A stretch of DNA of 64,000 bases from Naematelia aurantialba (Eukaryota; Basidiomycota; Tremellomycetes; Tremellales; Naemateliaceae), in the NCBI GenBank assembly GCA_021527695.1, contig JAKFAO010000001.1, positions 310,001-374,000 on the forward strand, read 5' to 3'. The notes beneath the pieces were generated by a model. The model saw nothing but the letters and a program-made list of their open reading frames with translations, did not search any database and was not told the origin of the DNA. The translations under genes were made by a program, and so were the position numbers. Below are positions 46,209-56,752 of this stretch, piece after piece. Numbering within the stretch: position 1 is the first letter of the stretch; each line of letters begins with the position of its first letter.

Positions 46209-46841
46209 GGTGCGACTTGCTTCCTCTGTCACGGTACAAGGGAGACGAGTGCAGGTAATAGGTGTTTCAACGAGAGCCGATGAAGGTCTTTCGTCATAGT
46301 GGTTGCCGCCACGTGTCGGGAGCAGAGTCGTCCAAAAAGGCTTGCAAGAACCGAAGCCCTGTTGATCTGTGATAGGCGTAGGCATAGGCTCGCGAAGAGG
46401 GCAGGAAGGGTTCACATGAGACAAACTGCCCCAAAGCGGTAATTGTGAGCAGTGTCAAAAGTAACTGCTGGGACTGTTTAGGTAAGCACGACCGAGGCGC
46501 CCAGCAGTAAGAGAGACTGCTGCTTGGTCATTGTACGGAAACGGTTACCCAAAAGTGGAATAATTGGAAAGGCATCGACCGAGAGAGAGAGTAAGCAAGC
46601 TGCCCCCGGGGCTGCCTGTGGTTTGGGATGCTGCGAGGAAAACATTCCCCTGTCCCTTGAATGGGCGTCCAAAGTGGTATAAAGAGACTGTCCAACGTTT
46701 GATTCTAGCTTCTTCCTCGCCAACTTTCTTTCGCCTTTTCTGCTCTTTCTCGTTTCCTATCGATACACCTGTGGGTCTCGACACACGTGTTGCATACGGC
46801 GCCACTGACTTTGTCGCCGCTAGTATCCAACAGCAAGCAAA
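46209..46841. other. Divergent intergenic region
   Basis: The small MGFFDWF gene and the flavodoxin-like gene diverge here. Apart from the TATA-like element listed separately I see no named site. Confidence 0.5.
46678..46683 (+). promoter_or_regulatory. Candidate TATA box of the flavodoxin-like gene
   Basis: TATAAA followed by GA lies 164 bases upstream of the split start codon, with a CT-rich stretch after it that could hold the transcription start. Confidence 0.4.
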
Positions 46842-48268
46842 ATGTGAGCTGCACACAGACGTGCGACCGCGACTGCCAGCTGACAACAGCAGGTCCAAGC
46901 CTGTCATCGCCGTCGTGTTCTACAGCACTTATGGCCACATTGGCGCCATGGCCGAGCAGGTCATTGCCGGTGTCGAGGAGGCTGGTGCAATCGTCAAGCC
47001 CTTCCAGTTGTACGTCTGACATGCTCTCTTCTTTCCTTCCCCTTGTTCTTCCCCCTCTTCTGCCATCCTTTCGCCTCGCCCACCGACAATGTCTCCACCT
47101 GCCATCCGTTCTTCGCCATGTAGCTGACCCACGCAGCCAGGAGACCCTCCCCGCGGAGATTCTGACCAAGATGCACGCTGGCGGTTCGCTCTCGCCCAAG
47201 TACCCCATCATCACCCCCGACGACCTTCGCAGCGTTGACGGGCTGATCATCGGCGCTCCTACCCGGTGAGTGCTGCCGACCACTCAAAAGTCGGCACAGG
47301 CGCTGACGGTACGGGTAGATACGGACGCGTGCCTGCCCAGGTGTCCAACTTCTTCGACGCGACCGGTCAGCTCTGGGCGACCGGCGCCTTGGTCGGCAAG
47401 TTTGTGACCCTCTTCACCTCGGCTGCTAGCCAGCACGGTGGTCACGAGGTGAGCTTCGCACCCTGGACCTTTTCACTCCGTGTTCTGGAGCATCCAGCTG
47501 ACAGTCAATTTTCGTAGAGCACCGCCCTGACCACTTTCCCCTTCTTCGCTCACCGTGCGTAAAACTCTCACTGCTGGCGTCCTTCGTCGACGCTGACCCA
47601 ACTCAGAGGGCATGGTCTACGTCCCCATTGGTTTCGCTCACCCGAAGCTCACCAACGTGGAGGCTGTCCACGGTGGCTCGGCGTACGGCGCTTCAGCCGT
47701 TACTGCCGGTGACGGACACCTCATGCCTACCGAGCAGGATCTCGAGGTCTCCAAGTACCAGGGCAAGGTATGTCGTTTTCCTCATCATGTCTTCGCGGGC
47801 ATGAAGAACGGAGAGAGCTGACGCGTGCAGTACTTTGCCGAGTTCGTCGGCACCTTTGTCCGCGGAAAGCAGTGAGTTAGCATGGGACTTGCGTAGCGGG
47901 CAAGGCGAGCATGTAGATGAAGGATGCATTGAAGTTGAACACGCACGCCTTGCCCCTAGCGTGGTTGGCGAGGGAGCAATACACGACCACGTGCTGACTG
48001 GCTTTTGTCAAGGCTGTCGGCGGCCCCTGACGCTGCAAAGGCGATTCCTGCGGAGCCGTCCGCGGGTTACGCGGTTGCTTCTGATGGCCAGAAGGAGACG
48101 GCCACCACGGCGCCTGATGTTCCTGTGGCGGCGGAGGCGACGTCGGCTCAGAAGCCCGAGGCAGCCGCACCTGCCGGCGCGAAACCCGCAGCTACACCGG
48201 CAAGTGAGCCCAAGAAGGAGAAGAGTGGATTCTTCAGCTGTTGTGGCGGACGTGGGATCGACAACTAA
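46842..48268 (+). CDS. Flavodoxin-like NAD(P)H:quinone oxidoreductase (WrbA/PST2/YCP4 type)
   Basis: Eight segments: 46842-46843, 46893-47009, 47137-47265, 47319-47448, 47518-47554, 47607-47767, 47831-47871, 48013-48268, giving 290 aa. The start codon itself is divided: AT before the intron and G after it, yielding MSKPVIAVVFYSTYGH, the usual WrbA start. FMN-binding blocks GAPTRYGRVPAQVSNFFDATG and TFPFFAHQGM are clear. WrbA-type enzymes make two-electron reductions of quinones. After the domain comes a disordered Ala/Pro/Lys-rich tail ending SGFFSCCGGRGIDN. The paired cysteines resemble the lipidated tail of yeast Ycp4, so membrane attachment is likely. Confidence 0.9.
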
Positions 48269-48842
48269 TTCGAGGAGGGCGGGACAGTGTTTGTGTCCGG
48301 ATTATAGCTAGGTTCTGGGTATAATAGCTAGGTAGCTAGGTAGAGATGCATACCTAATCATTGCGACGCTGCCCAAAGCCGGTGATACGTACGGTTCGAG
48401 TGGCGAAATAGGCCACGTTCCATTGTTCCTTCGCCACCGCGGTGGAGGTTCCCGAGTCAGGTCGCGAATTCACTAGGTTGCTGGTCTCCGTTGTGCTATT
48501 TCGACTGACTGCATTGTCGAGGGCAAGGGCACACTGGATCCCACAAACCACGAGCAGAAGCAGGGATACAGAGCTGCACAGTGATTGGGAAAACAGCAAC
48601 TGCGGGACAACCAGCGCTCTCCCGACCGAGGACACGACAGAAGATCGACCAGGCGGAACCGTTGAAGAATAGCGAGAGAGACAGAGTCAGAGGAGGGAAG
48701 CAGGAACGCAAGGATACAAGCGAGGAGCGAAGAAATCAAGGAATCAAACAGGGAAGCAGGCAGGGAAGCAAGGACGAGCACAAGCAGGGAAGCAAGCTGG
48801 AAGTAGAAAGCACCAAGCACCAAGCAAGCAGAACCAGCAACG
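48269..48842. other. Intergenic region upstream of the GTPBP gene
   Basis: The last 150 bases before the GTPBP start (48690-48830) are a degenerate gggaagcaaggacgagcaagcaag repeat, likely 5' leader. No gene is seen. Confidence 0.5.
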
Positions 48843-51800
48843 ATGACATCGCTGAAATCGTTCCAAGCGGAAATCGAGCAGATATCGCACGAAAAGCACA
48901 AAATCGCGATCCAAGAAGCGAAAGAGGCGCACGCTGCTGCCGAGCTGGCGAAACACCATGGCAGGCTGCCGCAGCGGAAGGACGATGGCGCGGGGACTCA
49001 CAGGGCGGCCAAGGTCGCGGCCGGAGGCGATGGCGTCGGCGTCGGCGTCGGCGCTGGTGTCGGTGTTGGTGTTGGTGTTGGTGTTGGTGTTGGTGTTGGT
49101 GTTGGTGTTGGTGTTGGGGGTGGCGTTGGAGTTGGCGAAGGGGATGGGGATGGTGCTGGCGGGGAGGGTGAGGGCCGTGAAGTGTCATTAGAGGTGAGCT
49201 GTTCTGCACGTCTAGAACGCTCTTGCGTCTTCCTCGTCCTATACTTTCTTCTCGGCCCTTGTCCTCCACCTCGTCCTGCTGCTCCGGTACCATGCCAACG
49301 CTGACCCCCGCAGGAAGTGATAACCACCCCCACCTCATCCTCTGACCTCCCGTCCCGCCTCGGCTCAGCCCTACTGAAAGGCCACGGCGAGGTCCTCATC
49401 CCTCTTGGTGCCCACCCCTCCCCGTCATACACATACAACTCCACACCAACGCCTGACGCCGCCACCTCTCCGCAATCAATACCGACTGTCGGCAGGGCGT
49501 TGACGGATGGCGAGCTTGATGCTGCGCTAGAGCGGCTCAAGACGGCTTGCGCGGCGCTCAAGGCGGAGATCAACGAGCTGTATCGGACGACAATTGGCGC
49601 TGACGCTGCGGCCGCGGCTGAGGAGGTGGGGTCTGCTACAGGCCGGATAGGGGGTGGCCCGACCACCGGGATAGGTACAGATGAGGCTGGCGTTGGGGCA
49701 GGGGCAGGGATTGAGACAGCGGCAACCACGCGCATACGAACGGGAAACGGGACTGAATCTGGGAACGAAAATGGGACAGGATATGGGAACGGTGCTGCAG
49801 CTGGCGCAGGTGCAAACGCCAATGCCTACGGGTGCTGGCTCGTCCGCCTCACGCCTCGCGGCGTCGAAGAAATCTTGGAGGTACGCGTGGCGGTGGTTGG
49901 TAATGTCGATGCTGGCAAGAGCACGACATTGGGGGTGCTTACGCGGGGTGGCCTGGACGACGGGCGTGGCAAGGTAGGTCTTGTCTCGCGGATACCTTGA
50001 CAGATTCGTGTCATTCCGACTCGCATCTCTCGGACTTGCATCCCTCCTACAATGACGCGCTCCATCGCATCTGCGGCGGCCCTACCGGTACTCTCATGTG
50101 CTCTGCGCGGCTTTCCCAACAGATACTAACAACTGCAGGCGCGAGTCGCCTTGTTCCGCCATCCCCACGAGATCGAGACCGGCCGAACCAGCTCGGTAGG
50201 CGGCGAGATCCTCGGCTTCTCGCCATCCGGCCAGCCAGTCATCCCTACCACCCATTCCGCGGACCCCACACCGCTTGCAGCAGCCAAGCGCGAGAAACTC
50301 GGCTGGGAGGAGATCTGCAAGCGCGCCGCGAAAGTGATCAGTTTCATCGACCTCGCAGGACACGAGCGGTGCGTTCTTCGTCGTTTCAGGGAGGGACGAA
50401 CAACTGACCATCCTTGCAGGTACTTCAAGACGACACTGTACGGGCTCAGCGGATGCGCACCTGACTACGTCATGTTGATGGTCGGTGGCAATGCGGGGTT
50501 GATTGGCATGTCGAAGGAGCATCTTGGTGTCGCCCTGGCTCTCAACGTCCCAATAGCGGTGTGTGTCACAAAGGTGTGTAACTATGGAACTGAGAAAGCG
50601 TCTGGACGTATCTGAGGATAACGGGCAGATTGACATGACGCCGCCAAATATTCTCGAACAGACCGTCAACATGCTGGTTAAAGTCCTTAAGAGCCCTGGA
50701 TGCCGGTAAGTCGAGATATGCCTGAATGTCTCTTGTGTTTATTTGACTGTGTAGGCGGATACCAGTCTTTGTCAACACCCGGCAGCAGGCTGTCGATGGT
50801 GCCCGCTACCTCGGGTACCCAATCGGACCTCACAATGCTCGGTGAGCTCCTCGTTGCGATCGCTTTCCGTAACGCGGCCGATGTCCACTTCCAGGTTATG
50901 TCCCATATTCATGGTGTCAAACGTGACGGGCCACAACCTTCCCATGCTCCGCACGTTCCTCGACTGCCTGCCGTCGTCGCAATCGGACGACAAGTATGTT
51001 GTCGACGCGCCGTTCGAGTTCCAAATCAGCGATGTCTTTTCCGTGCCGTTCGTCGGGACGGTCGTCAGTGGCGTGGTAACCTCGGGTACCGTGCACGGTG
51101 GGTGTCCTGTTGTCCTCCATTGCCGTCATCTCGTGGCGAGAACGAAAGCTGATCAGAGATGACAGCAAACGACGCGGTGCTGCTTGGCCCAGACTCGGTT
51201 GGTCAATTCATGCCGACGGCAGTGAAGACTATCCAGCGAAAACGCGCCTCAGTCAATAGCGCCGAGGCCGGGCAGAGCGTTTCGTGAGTACTGCCGATGG
51301 CGATGTCCTGCGATGCCGAACCCCTCTGACGAGTGTGCTCAAGGTTCGCGCTTAAGCGGATACGGAGAACGCAGGTGAGGAAAGGGATGGTGTTGATCGG
51401 GCGTACGGAGACTCCTCCGAAAGGTGTGCGAAGGTGCCCTGGTCGTCGTATCGCGCTAAGCTGGCACAGCGGTCAAGCGGTTTGAGGGGATGGTGATGGT
51501 GTTGCATCACGCATCGACAATACAGCCAAAGTACCAGGCCATGATGCACTGCGGTGCGATCCGAGTGAGTCTGCTCCATCTCCATCCCATGCCGTCTCTG
51601 TGCCGTCTCTGGAGTCAAGGACGTCGGCGTCATTCGCACGAGGCGGGGCATGAAGGACGAGGCTGATACTTCGCACAGCAAACCGTACGGATACTGTCTC
51701 TGGACCACCCGTCGGGTCTGATCCGGACTGGAGATCGTAGCAAGGTCGTGTTTGAATTCATCAGCCACACCGAGTTTCTCAAAGAGGGCCAGCTGATTCT

Positions 51801-51855
51801 CCTTCGCGAGGCCAAGACAAAAGTCCTTGGTGTGGTCACGCGGATACTGGGGTAG
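48843..51855 (+). CDS. GTPBP1/GTPBP2-family translational GTPase
   Basis: Exons 48843-49193, 49314-49973, 50139-50368, 50420-50573, 50629-50705, 50755-50841, 50895-51097, 51166-51283, 51344-51423, 51470-51564 and 51679-51855 give 743 aa. After a 300-residue disordered N terminus come G1 [12 protein letters not shown] (near 314), then [20 protein letters not shown] (switch 1), DLAGHERYFKTT (G3), and VTKID (G4). EF-Tu-like beta-barrel domains follow ([35 protein letters not shown]). The [11 protein letters not shown] signature places it with GTPBP1/2 rather than eRF3/Hbs1/EF-1alpha. Animal members act on ribosomes and mRNA decay. The N terminus has a Gly-Val dipeptide repeat that can vary in length. 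Confidence 0.9.
49030..49131 (+). repeat. (GTGTTG)n-type tract encoding Gly-Val repeat
   Basis: A 6-base unit is repeated more than ten times inside exon 1 of the GTPBP gene and encodes alternating Gly and Val. Confidence 0.9.
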
Positions 51856-52520
51856 CGTCTCATTGTCTGTTGCATTCGTCGTGAATTTTCTTGCATTCTC
51901 TTGCATTCATTGTCTTGCAACCTCTTGCATTCTCTTTCATTCTCTCTCATTCTCTCGCAACCTCTTGTGTTAGCCTGCATCTATCGTGTGTCGGGCATTC
52001 GATGCATTCGATGGTTACCACATCGAGCGGGACGACCAAATCCGAGGCATGGGCAGAGAGGAGGCATCAGAAGCGATGCGGACGAAAATTCGTCCGAGCC
52101 ACTCTTCCACCATACACCTCGCCTTCTCATCACCGACAGACATACCATCATCTCACCTGATACGTCACTAACTGAGCATTGAGCGCTGCAACGTGCTGGA
52201 ATGACACCCGATCGACAACTGATCGAGAGCTTCTATGCTGACAAAGGCCGCCCTGATAGATGTCGGCGATTCGGCGGGTCCGGCGATAGGTGGACGCATC
52301 CATCATCCCACGAGAGAGCGTCAGCGCAGGTAACAGCCTCCGTTGGGCGGTGATGCAGGGGCACTATGGCTTACCTTCCCCTCCCTGCTCTAGACCTCGC
52401 TGGGTCCCTCCATGGCCTGACCGCCTCTGTGTGAGCCGATGGCGCCTGTGTGAACCGACGTCTCTTGTGAGCCGATCCCCCCTCCGTGAACCGCCGACGG
52501 ATCAGAGACGGTACTCCGCC
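51856..52520. other. Repeat-bearing intergenic region
   Basis: At 51886-51962 a degenerate cattctcttg array directly follows the GTPBP stop. A second short array, tgtgagccgatggcgcctgtgtgaaccg, occurs at 52428-52495. No coding gene is convincing. Confidence 0.5.
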
Positions 52521-52919
52521 TTATTGATGCTGCCCGGGCACTGGAGACACATGTTTCGGCGACAATGATGAGGCGGCTGATGGCGCGTCGCGGCTTGCGA
52601 CCGAGCCGGAAACCTCATACTTCAGCCACGCATCAAGGGGCCTCTCTCGACTGTTGATGTCCTGTGCGTGGTTGTGTGCGTACGGCCTTGAGATCAATCG
52701 GTGCATCGGTTGGCACACTGGCACTGCTGTACTGCTGCACTGCTGCGATGCTGTACTGCTGGACTGCTGGACTGCTGGACTGCTGCACTGCTGCACTGCT
52801 GCACTGGGTACGGTACCGAGCTTGCTCCACTCAAAGGGAATCCCTTGTCCCGAGGCCGTGTAGTGGTCCGACCCACTGACCGCGCTCTTCGCTCTGCCTT
52901 TAGGTAGCTGATCGCTCAT
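52521..52919 (-). CDS. Possible small gene, repeat-containing, near STE3
   Basis: A 133-codon frame starts at ATG 52919. The N-terminal block MSDQLPKGRAKSAVSG..ASGQGIPFEWSKLG and the later block DINSRERPLDAWLKYEVSG look protein-like. Between them is a Gln/Ser-rich stretch encoded by a CAG-type tandem repeat that could instead be an intron (gtaccc to ctcaag). I do not recognise it. The gene would diverge from STE3 by 173 bases. It may be no more than a chance frame. Confidence 0.3.
   Translation of the reverse strand: MSDQLPKGRAKSAVSGSDHYTASGQGIPFEWSKLGTVPSAAVQQCSSPAVQQSSSTASQQCSSTAVPVCQPMHRLISRPYAHNHAQDINSRERPLDAWLKYEVSGSVASRDAPSAASSLSPKHVSPVPGQHQ
52722..52806 (+). repeat. ctgctggactgctgcactg tandem array
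   Basis: Imperfect 8-9-base units, about ten copies, lie in the interval before the STE3 start. Confidence 0.85.
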
Positions 52920-53092
52920 CTCAAAGGTCCGAAGCAATTCAGACACCCCTAGAAACCGCTCCGGATCCGCCTTTGCTTCCCCTCTCGCACCGCAGCATGC
53001 GCACCACTTAACGAGGCGCTGAGCCAGCGCACCGCCGATCGACAATCAAAGACCAAAAGAGCGTCAACGGCAGCGTCAACGTCAACATCAAC

Positions 53093-54823
53093 ATGCCGTT
53101 TGCACATGTAGAACTGCTCGTGCCCTCGGTCATATCGCTCCTGCTCGCGCTGTATCCCCTGCCATGGCACCTCCGCCTTCGGACCAACATCGCCACCTTG
53201 TCCATGATCTTCTGGATGACGGCGCTGAACATCATCCACACCGTCAATTGTGCGTCGAGCTCCCTTGTCCTGGTTTCTAGAAACGCGTCGTGACATTACT
53301 GAGAGTCAACTAGGTATCATCTGGTCCGACAATACCAAATTACGCTCGCAAGCATGGGGCGATATCTCCAGCGCTCTTGCCGGTAGGTCCCACCCAGCAT
53401 TGGATGGCGCTCAGCGGCCTTGGATGTTGCTGATACCAGTAGTGGGATACAACTTCGGCCTTCCAATCTCGCACCTCATCCTCGCCAAGCAGCTCGAGGC
53501 TTTTACGAGCCTCCGGGCCGACTCGCCCCTGTACGACCAGGCCAGCGAGCGTCGGCACCGCATCTTCGACCTCAGTGTCGCGATCGGCGGGCCCAGTCTC
53601 GGTATCCTTCTGCACCTCAGCATGATGGATCGGCGGTTCTTCGTCGTCGAGTCGTACGGCCCCATGGCAGCGACTCTATGGGACGCATGGGGCGTCGTTG
53701 GCATGGCGGTAAGTCTTCCCCCGTGTCCCGGTCTCCTCTGGCGCCTTCGTTTGGGTATTAAGCTCAAATCTTCCCCAGATCGTCCCCATCCTCATCGCTG
53801 CCGCGTGCGCCGTCTACACCATCATGGCGCTGGTCAACATCCACCTTCGCCGGCGGCAGCTGCGCAGCATGATCATGAGCGACGAATCGGTCAACAAGGA
53901 GCAGTTTGTCCGGCTCATGTTCCTCACCATCGCCGAGCTGTCCACCTGTATGTGAGTGGCTACCTTGCTACGGTGGCCAGTCTTTGCTACGGTGGCGAGA
54001 CCCGGCTGACTCCATCTGCCAGCCTACGCGCCATCTTCAACCTCATGTCGTTTCAGCACGGCCCACAGCCCATCGGACTCGGCGACGCACCTAGACGCAA
54101 CCTGACGATCATCGAGCAAGTGCGGCTGGACCAGGTATCCCCAAACGGCAAGGCAGTCCTCTACCTGCAGTTCTACACTGTGGTCGCGTGCAGCGTCATC
54201 TTCTTCGCTTGCTTTGCCACCAGTGCGTGGGACGGGTCGCGCCTCCTGGTGACGAATGCTGACCAGATCAGGTACCGAGACCAAGCAGTTTTACTGGTCT
54301 GTGCTGTACAGGGCCTTCCCCTGTCTGCCATCAAGGGACCCCGTTCGTACCACCAGACTGGGATCGATAGACAACTCGTACGCTCTTCCTTCCGGGCTCT
54401 GTGTACTAGGATACTAGACTCGTACTGAGACGCGATTCTAGGGTCAGCACTGGATCTGGGATCCCTCACACCCCGAGATCGGCAGCATCGACCGACCTGC
54501 TCCGCTCGACATCACCGTACTCCCCAGACCCACCCTACACGCCCTACACTCCCCGCGACGTCAGCCTGCAAGACATGCTGAGCGCACCGGCGGTGAGGCC
54601 CGAGACAGACGCCGGTTGGCGTGCACAAAGGGGCTACTCGGAGGACGTCGCAGACAGGGTCTTCTTGGCGCCGTATCCTGATCCTCGAGATGCCACAGAT
54701 AGCCTCCTTCCTGGGGACGTGGCTGAGTTGGACAAAGGTACGTCTCCGGTGCCGACAATCGTCGATGATCTCATCAAAGCTGATGTGTGGAGCAGATGTG
54801 GGAAATTCTGCATAATTGTGTAA
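53093..54823 (+). CDS. STE3: STE3-type mating pheromone receptor (GPCR class D)
   Basis: Seven exons: 53093-53249, 53314-53382, 53440-53708, 53779-53951, 54023-54222, 54272-54377, 54442-54823, giving 451 aa. Seven membrane segments can be traced, from VELLVPSVISLLLALYPLPWHLRLRN-type helix 1, through IFWMTALNIIHTVNCIIW (helix 2, IIW being typical), VVGYNFGLPISHLILAKQLE (helix 3), GILLHLSM, IVPILIAAACAVYTIMALVN, FMFLTIAELSTC-like helix 6 and VVACSVIFFACFAT (helix 7). A Ser/Pro-rich cytosolic tail follows. STE3 receptors bind farnesylated peptide pheromones and signal through a heterotrimeric G protein. The final exon may continue past a GTACGT site at 54739 or stop at TAA 54823; I used the latter. 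No pheromone precursor was found nearby, so a non-mating paralogue (CPR2-like) is possible. Confidence 0.88.
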
Positions 54824-54990
54824 TATTCTGGACAGGCTAGGGATGAGTACTCCATTATCAGTCGCCAACGTATACCCTGCATCTCTTATCACCCTATGCA
54901 TCCTTAAAAACATAAGGGGAACGGTGGAAGAACACGGCAGAAGGCAGATACAATATGAAACTACGTCCGAGTCGTCCTCGGAGAGCGCAG

Positions 54991-55875
54991 TCAAGAAGCC
55001 CATCGGTCCGGTGGCAGTTCGGACTCGAGTGCTTCAGAGTTGCAAGTGCCTTGGTGTGTGCGCAGCATGAGGGCTAGCGTGTGCCTCGGAGTTTCCATTG
55101 GGGACGGCGCGTTGGGTGCTGGTGCTTCGACGTGCGTGGCCGGTGCCTGTGAGAACATTGCATGCGAGTCTGGGCGACCCCAGCCACCCCAAGCGTCCTC
55201 GCTATGCGGGCTCTCGTCGCCCCAGGTAGCTGAACCGAGCTCGGTGCGCGGATTGTCCTCTCTGTCTAAGAGGGTCCGGATCTTGTCGGGGTGAGCAAAG
55301 ACCCACCACTGCTTGAGGGTGGTCTTGTCCGCTCGGCCGGTGTTGTGCAGGTTGCTCGTGTGCTGAATGGCGACGGCGCGGTCCTTGCCGAGCTCTGCCA
55401 GGCTGCTGGTGAGCGCCGACAACTTGCCGTCTGACTGGGCCCTGCTCAGCAGGTGCGTGACCTTGTTCGCCTGCGATTCGTCCCAGCCGTGCGGACGCAC
55501 CGCCTGGACTCTGAAAGTGGCGAAATGGGTCCTTGACGCCGGAGCCTCGCGGCGCCTCGTAACGCCATTGGATGCACTCGTGCCAGACCCTACATCCTGC
55601 CGCGTCGAGGGAGGTCGAGTGTAGCGAACGCGCTCGGCAGTGGGATGGGCGGTGGAGCAGCTGGCAGAGCCGCGATCAGGAGGTGGTACGGACACGAAGA
55701 TGCGTGGTTCTGGCATTTGCCAGATTGTCCGCGGTGTAGCGCCCTCGACGCTTTGCGCATCAGTGTACTCGCGTAATGTCGCGGGATCAAGTCCGAGAGA
55801 CTGTATTTCCGAACGCCATCCGCGAGTGTTCAGCAGTCGGGAAACCAGGTCTCCAGCCTCTGTGGTCTGTGGCAT
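54991..55875 (-). CDS. Orphan family A, copy 1
   Basis: A continuous 294-codon frame from ATG 55875. I do not recognise the family. It is clearly paralogous to the next minus-strand gene (56714-57763): both have a (L/I)xx(L)GLDP(A/S)TxxEY block near residue 40, a following MPxPxxFV block, an Arg/Ala(M/V)A(V/I) segment before a conserved WWVF, and an acidic Trp-containing end. The C-terminal region is Pro/Ala-rich. No membrane segment or signal peptide is evident. The stop lies 167 bases from the STE3 stop, convergent to it. Cryptic introns are not excluded. The function is unknown. Confidence 0.6.
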   Translation of the reverse strand: MPQTTEAGDLVSRLLNTRGWRSEIQSLGLDPATLREYTDAQSVEGATPRTIWQMPEPRIFVSVPPPDRGSASCSTAHPTAERVRYTRPPSTRQDVGSGTSASNGVTRRREAPASRTHFATFRVQAVRPHGWDESQANKVTHLLSRAQSDGKLSALTSSLAELGKDRAVAIQHTSNLHNTGRADKTTLKQWWVFAHPDKIRTLLDREDNPRTELGSATWGDESPHSEDAWGGWGRPDSHAMFSQAPATHVEAPAPNAPSPMETPRHTLALMLRTHQGTCNSEALESELPPDRWAS

Positions 55876-56713
55876 CGTCCAGAACAACAAGTATGCAAGT
55901 GGGAAACAATATAGAGATTGCGTGAGATTCTCGAGGGCGGGAATGAGTGAGAGAACTTCGCTCGATGTGATCAGGACGGAACCACTGGGCGTTCTCATAA
56001 ATCCTTCCCAGGATTCCCAAGCTCTTGTTTCGCAGGATCCTCGTCGATCCGAATCACAAAGGTGGTCTGCTTGGTGAAAAGAGAGCAGGACGGGAATTTT
56101 AGTAAGCCGACGCCGCTCAGGTCGAATACATCCAGCGAGGGCCGTCGGACATCGATCACCGAGCTGTTCAGCTTTGGTGCGATCGAGACATGAAGGGAGT
56201 GGAGTGGATATCAGTAATAGCGAGCGAACCTGTTCCCGCCGGAAGAAAGGGATGAGGCGGAGATCACTGCTTATCGAGGTCGGCGGGCATCGATGGCCAT
56301 AATCCGACTAGAAAGCGGGACACTCTTGGAAGAGAGTCGTACAATTCGGATACACTGCTTGGGGGGGTTCAACAGCGCTAACGGACTTGAGCTGCGGCCC
56401 ACTGAAACCACACACGTTGTCTCCCTGCCTCTCCGCGCACCCCTGGGACTCAAAAGGAAAGTGCTCCATTGCCCCAAAGTGACGGTTCTTGGATGCCCTC
56501 AAAGGGTGAAGCACCGAGTCATTGGAGCCCTCACAGCTACGAAGGTATGATGGCGAGCTGCACGGACTGGCACAGTTCCCCAATCGGCAGCGGACTACCG
56601 TCCAAGCGGAGAGGGGGTGGCTCATTTGTTCCGGTATCAAGCAACCAGAGTCACGGTACATACAGTATGCATAATTCCCACATAACTCCACGCCACACCG
56701 TTAGTCATGGCTT
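55876..56713. other. Intergenic region between family A copies
   Basis: This 838-base region holds the promoter of family A copy 1. I searched both strands for a short precursor ending Cys-aliphatic-aliphatic-X and found none. Short frames here lack homology to neighbours. Confidence 0.5.
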
Positions 56714-56752
56714 CTACTGACCGTGGTAATGGGACCCGCCGTCAGTAGAAGC
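56710..56752. repeat. Perfect 12-base inverted repeat at the stop of family A copy 2
   Basis: Arms 56710-56721 and 56741-56752 (gcttctactgac and its exact complement) flank a 19-base loop. The stop codon of the upstream-reading gene lies in the left arm. Confidence 0.9.
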
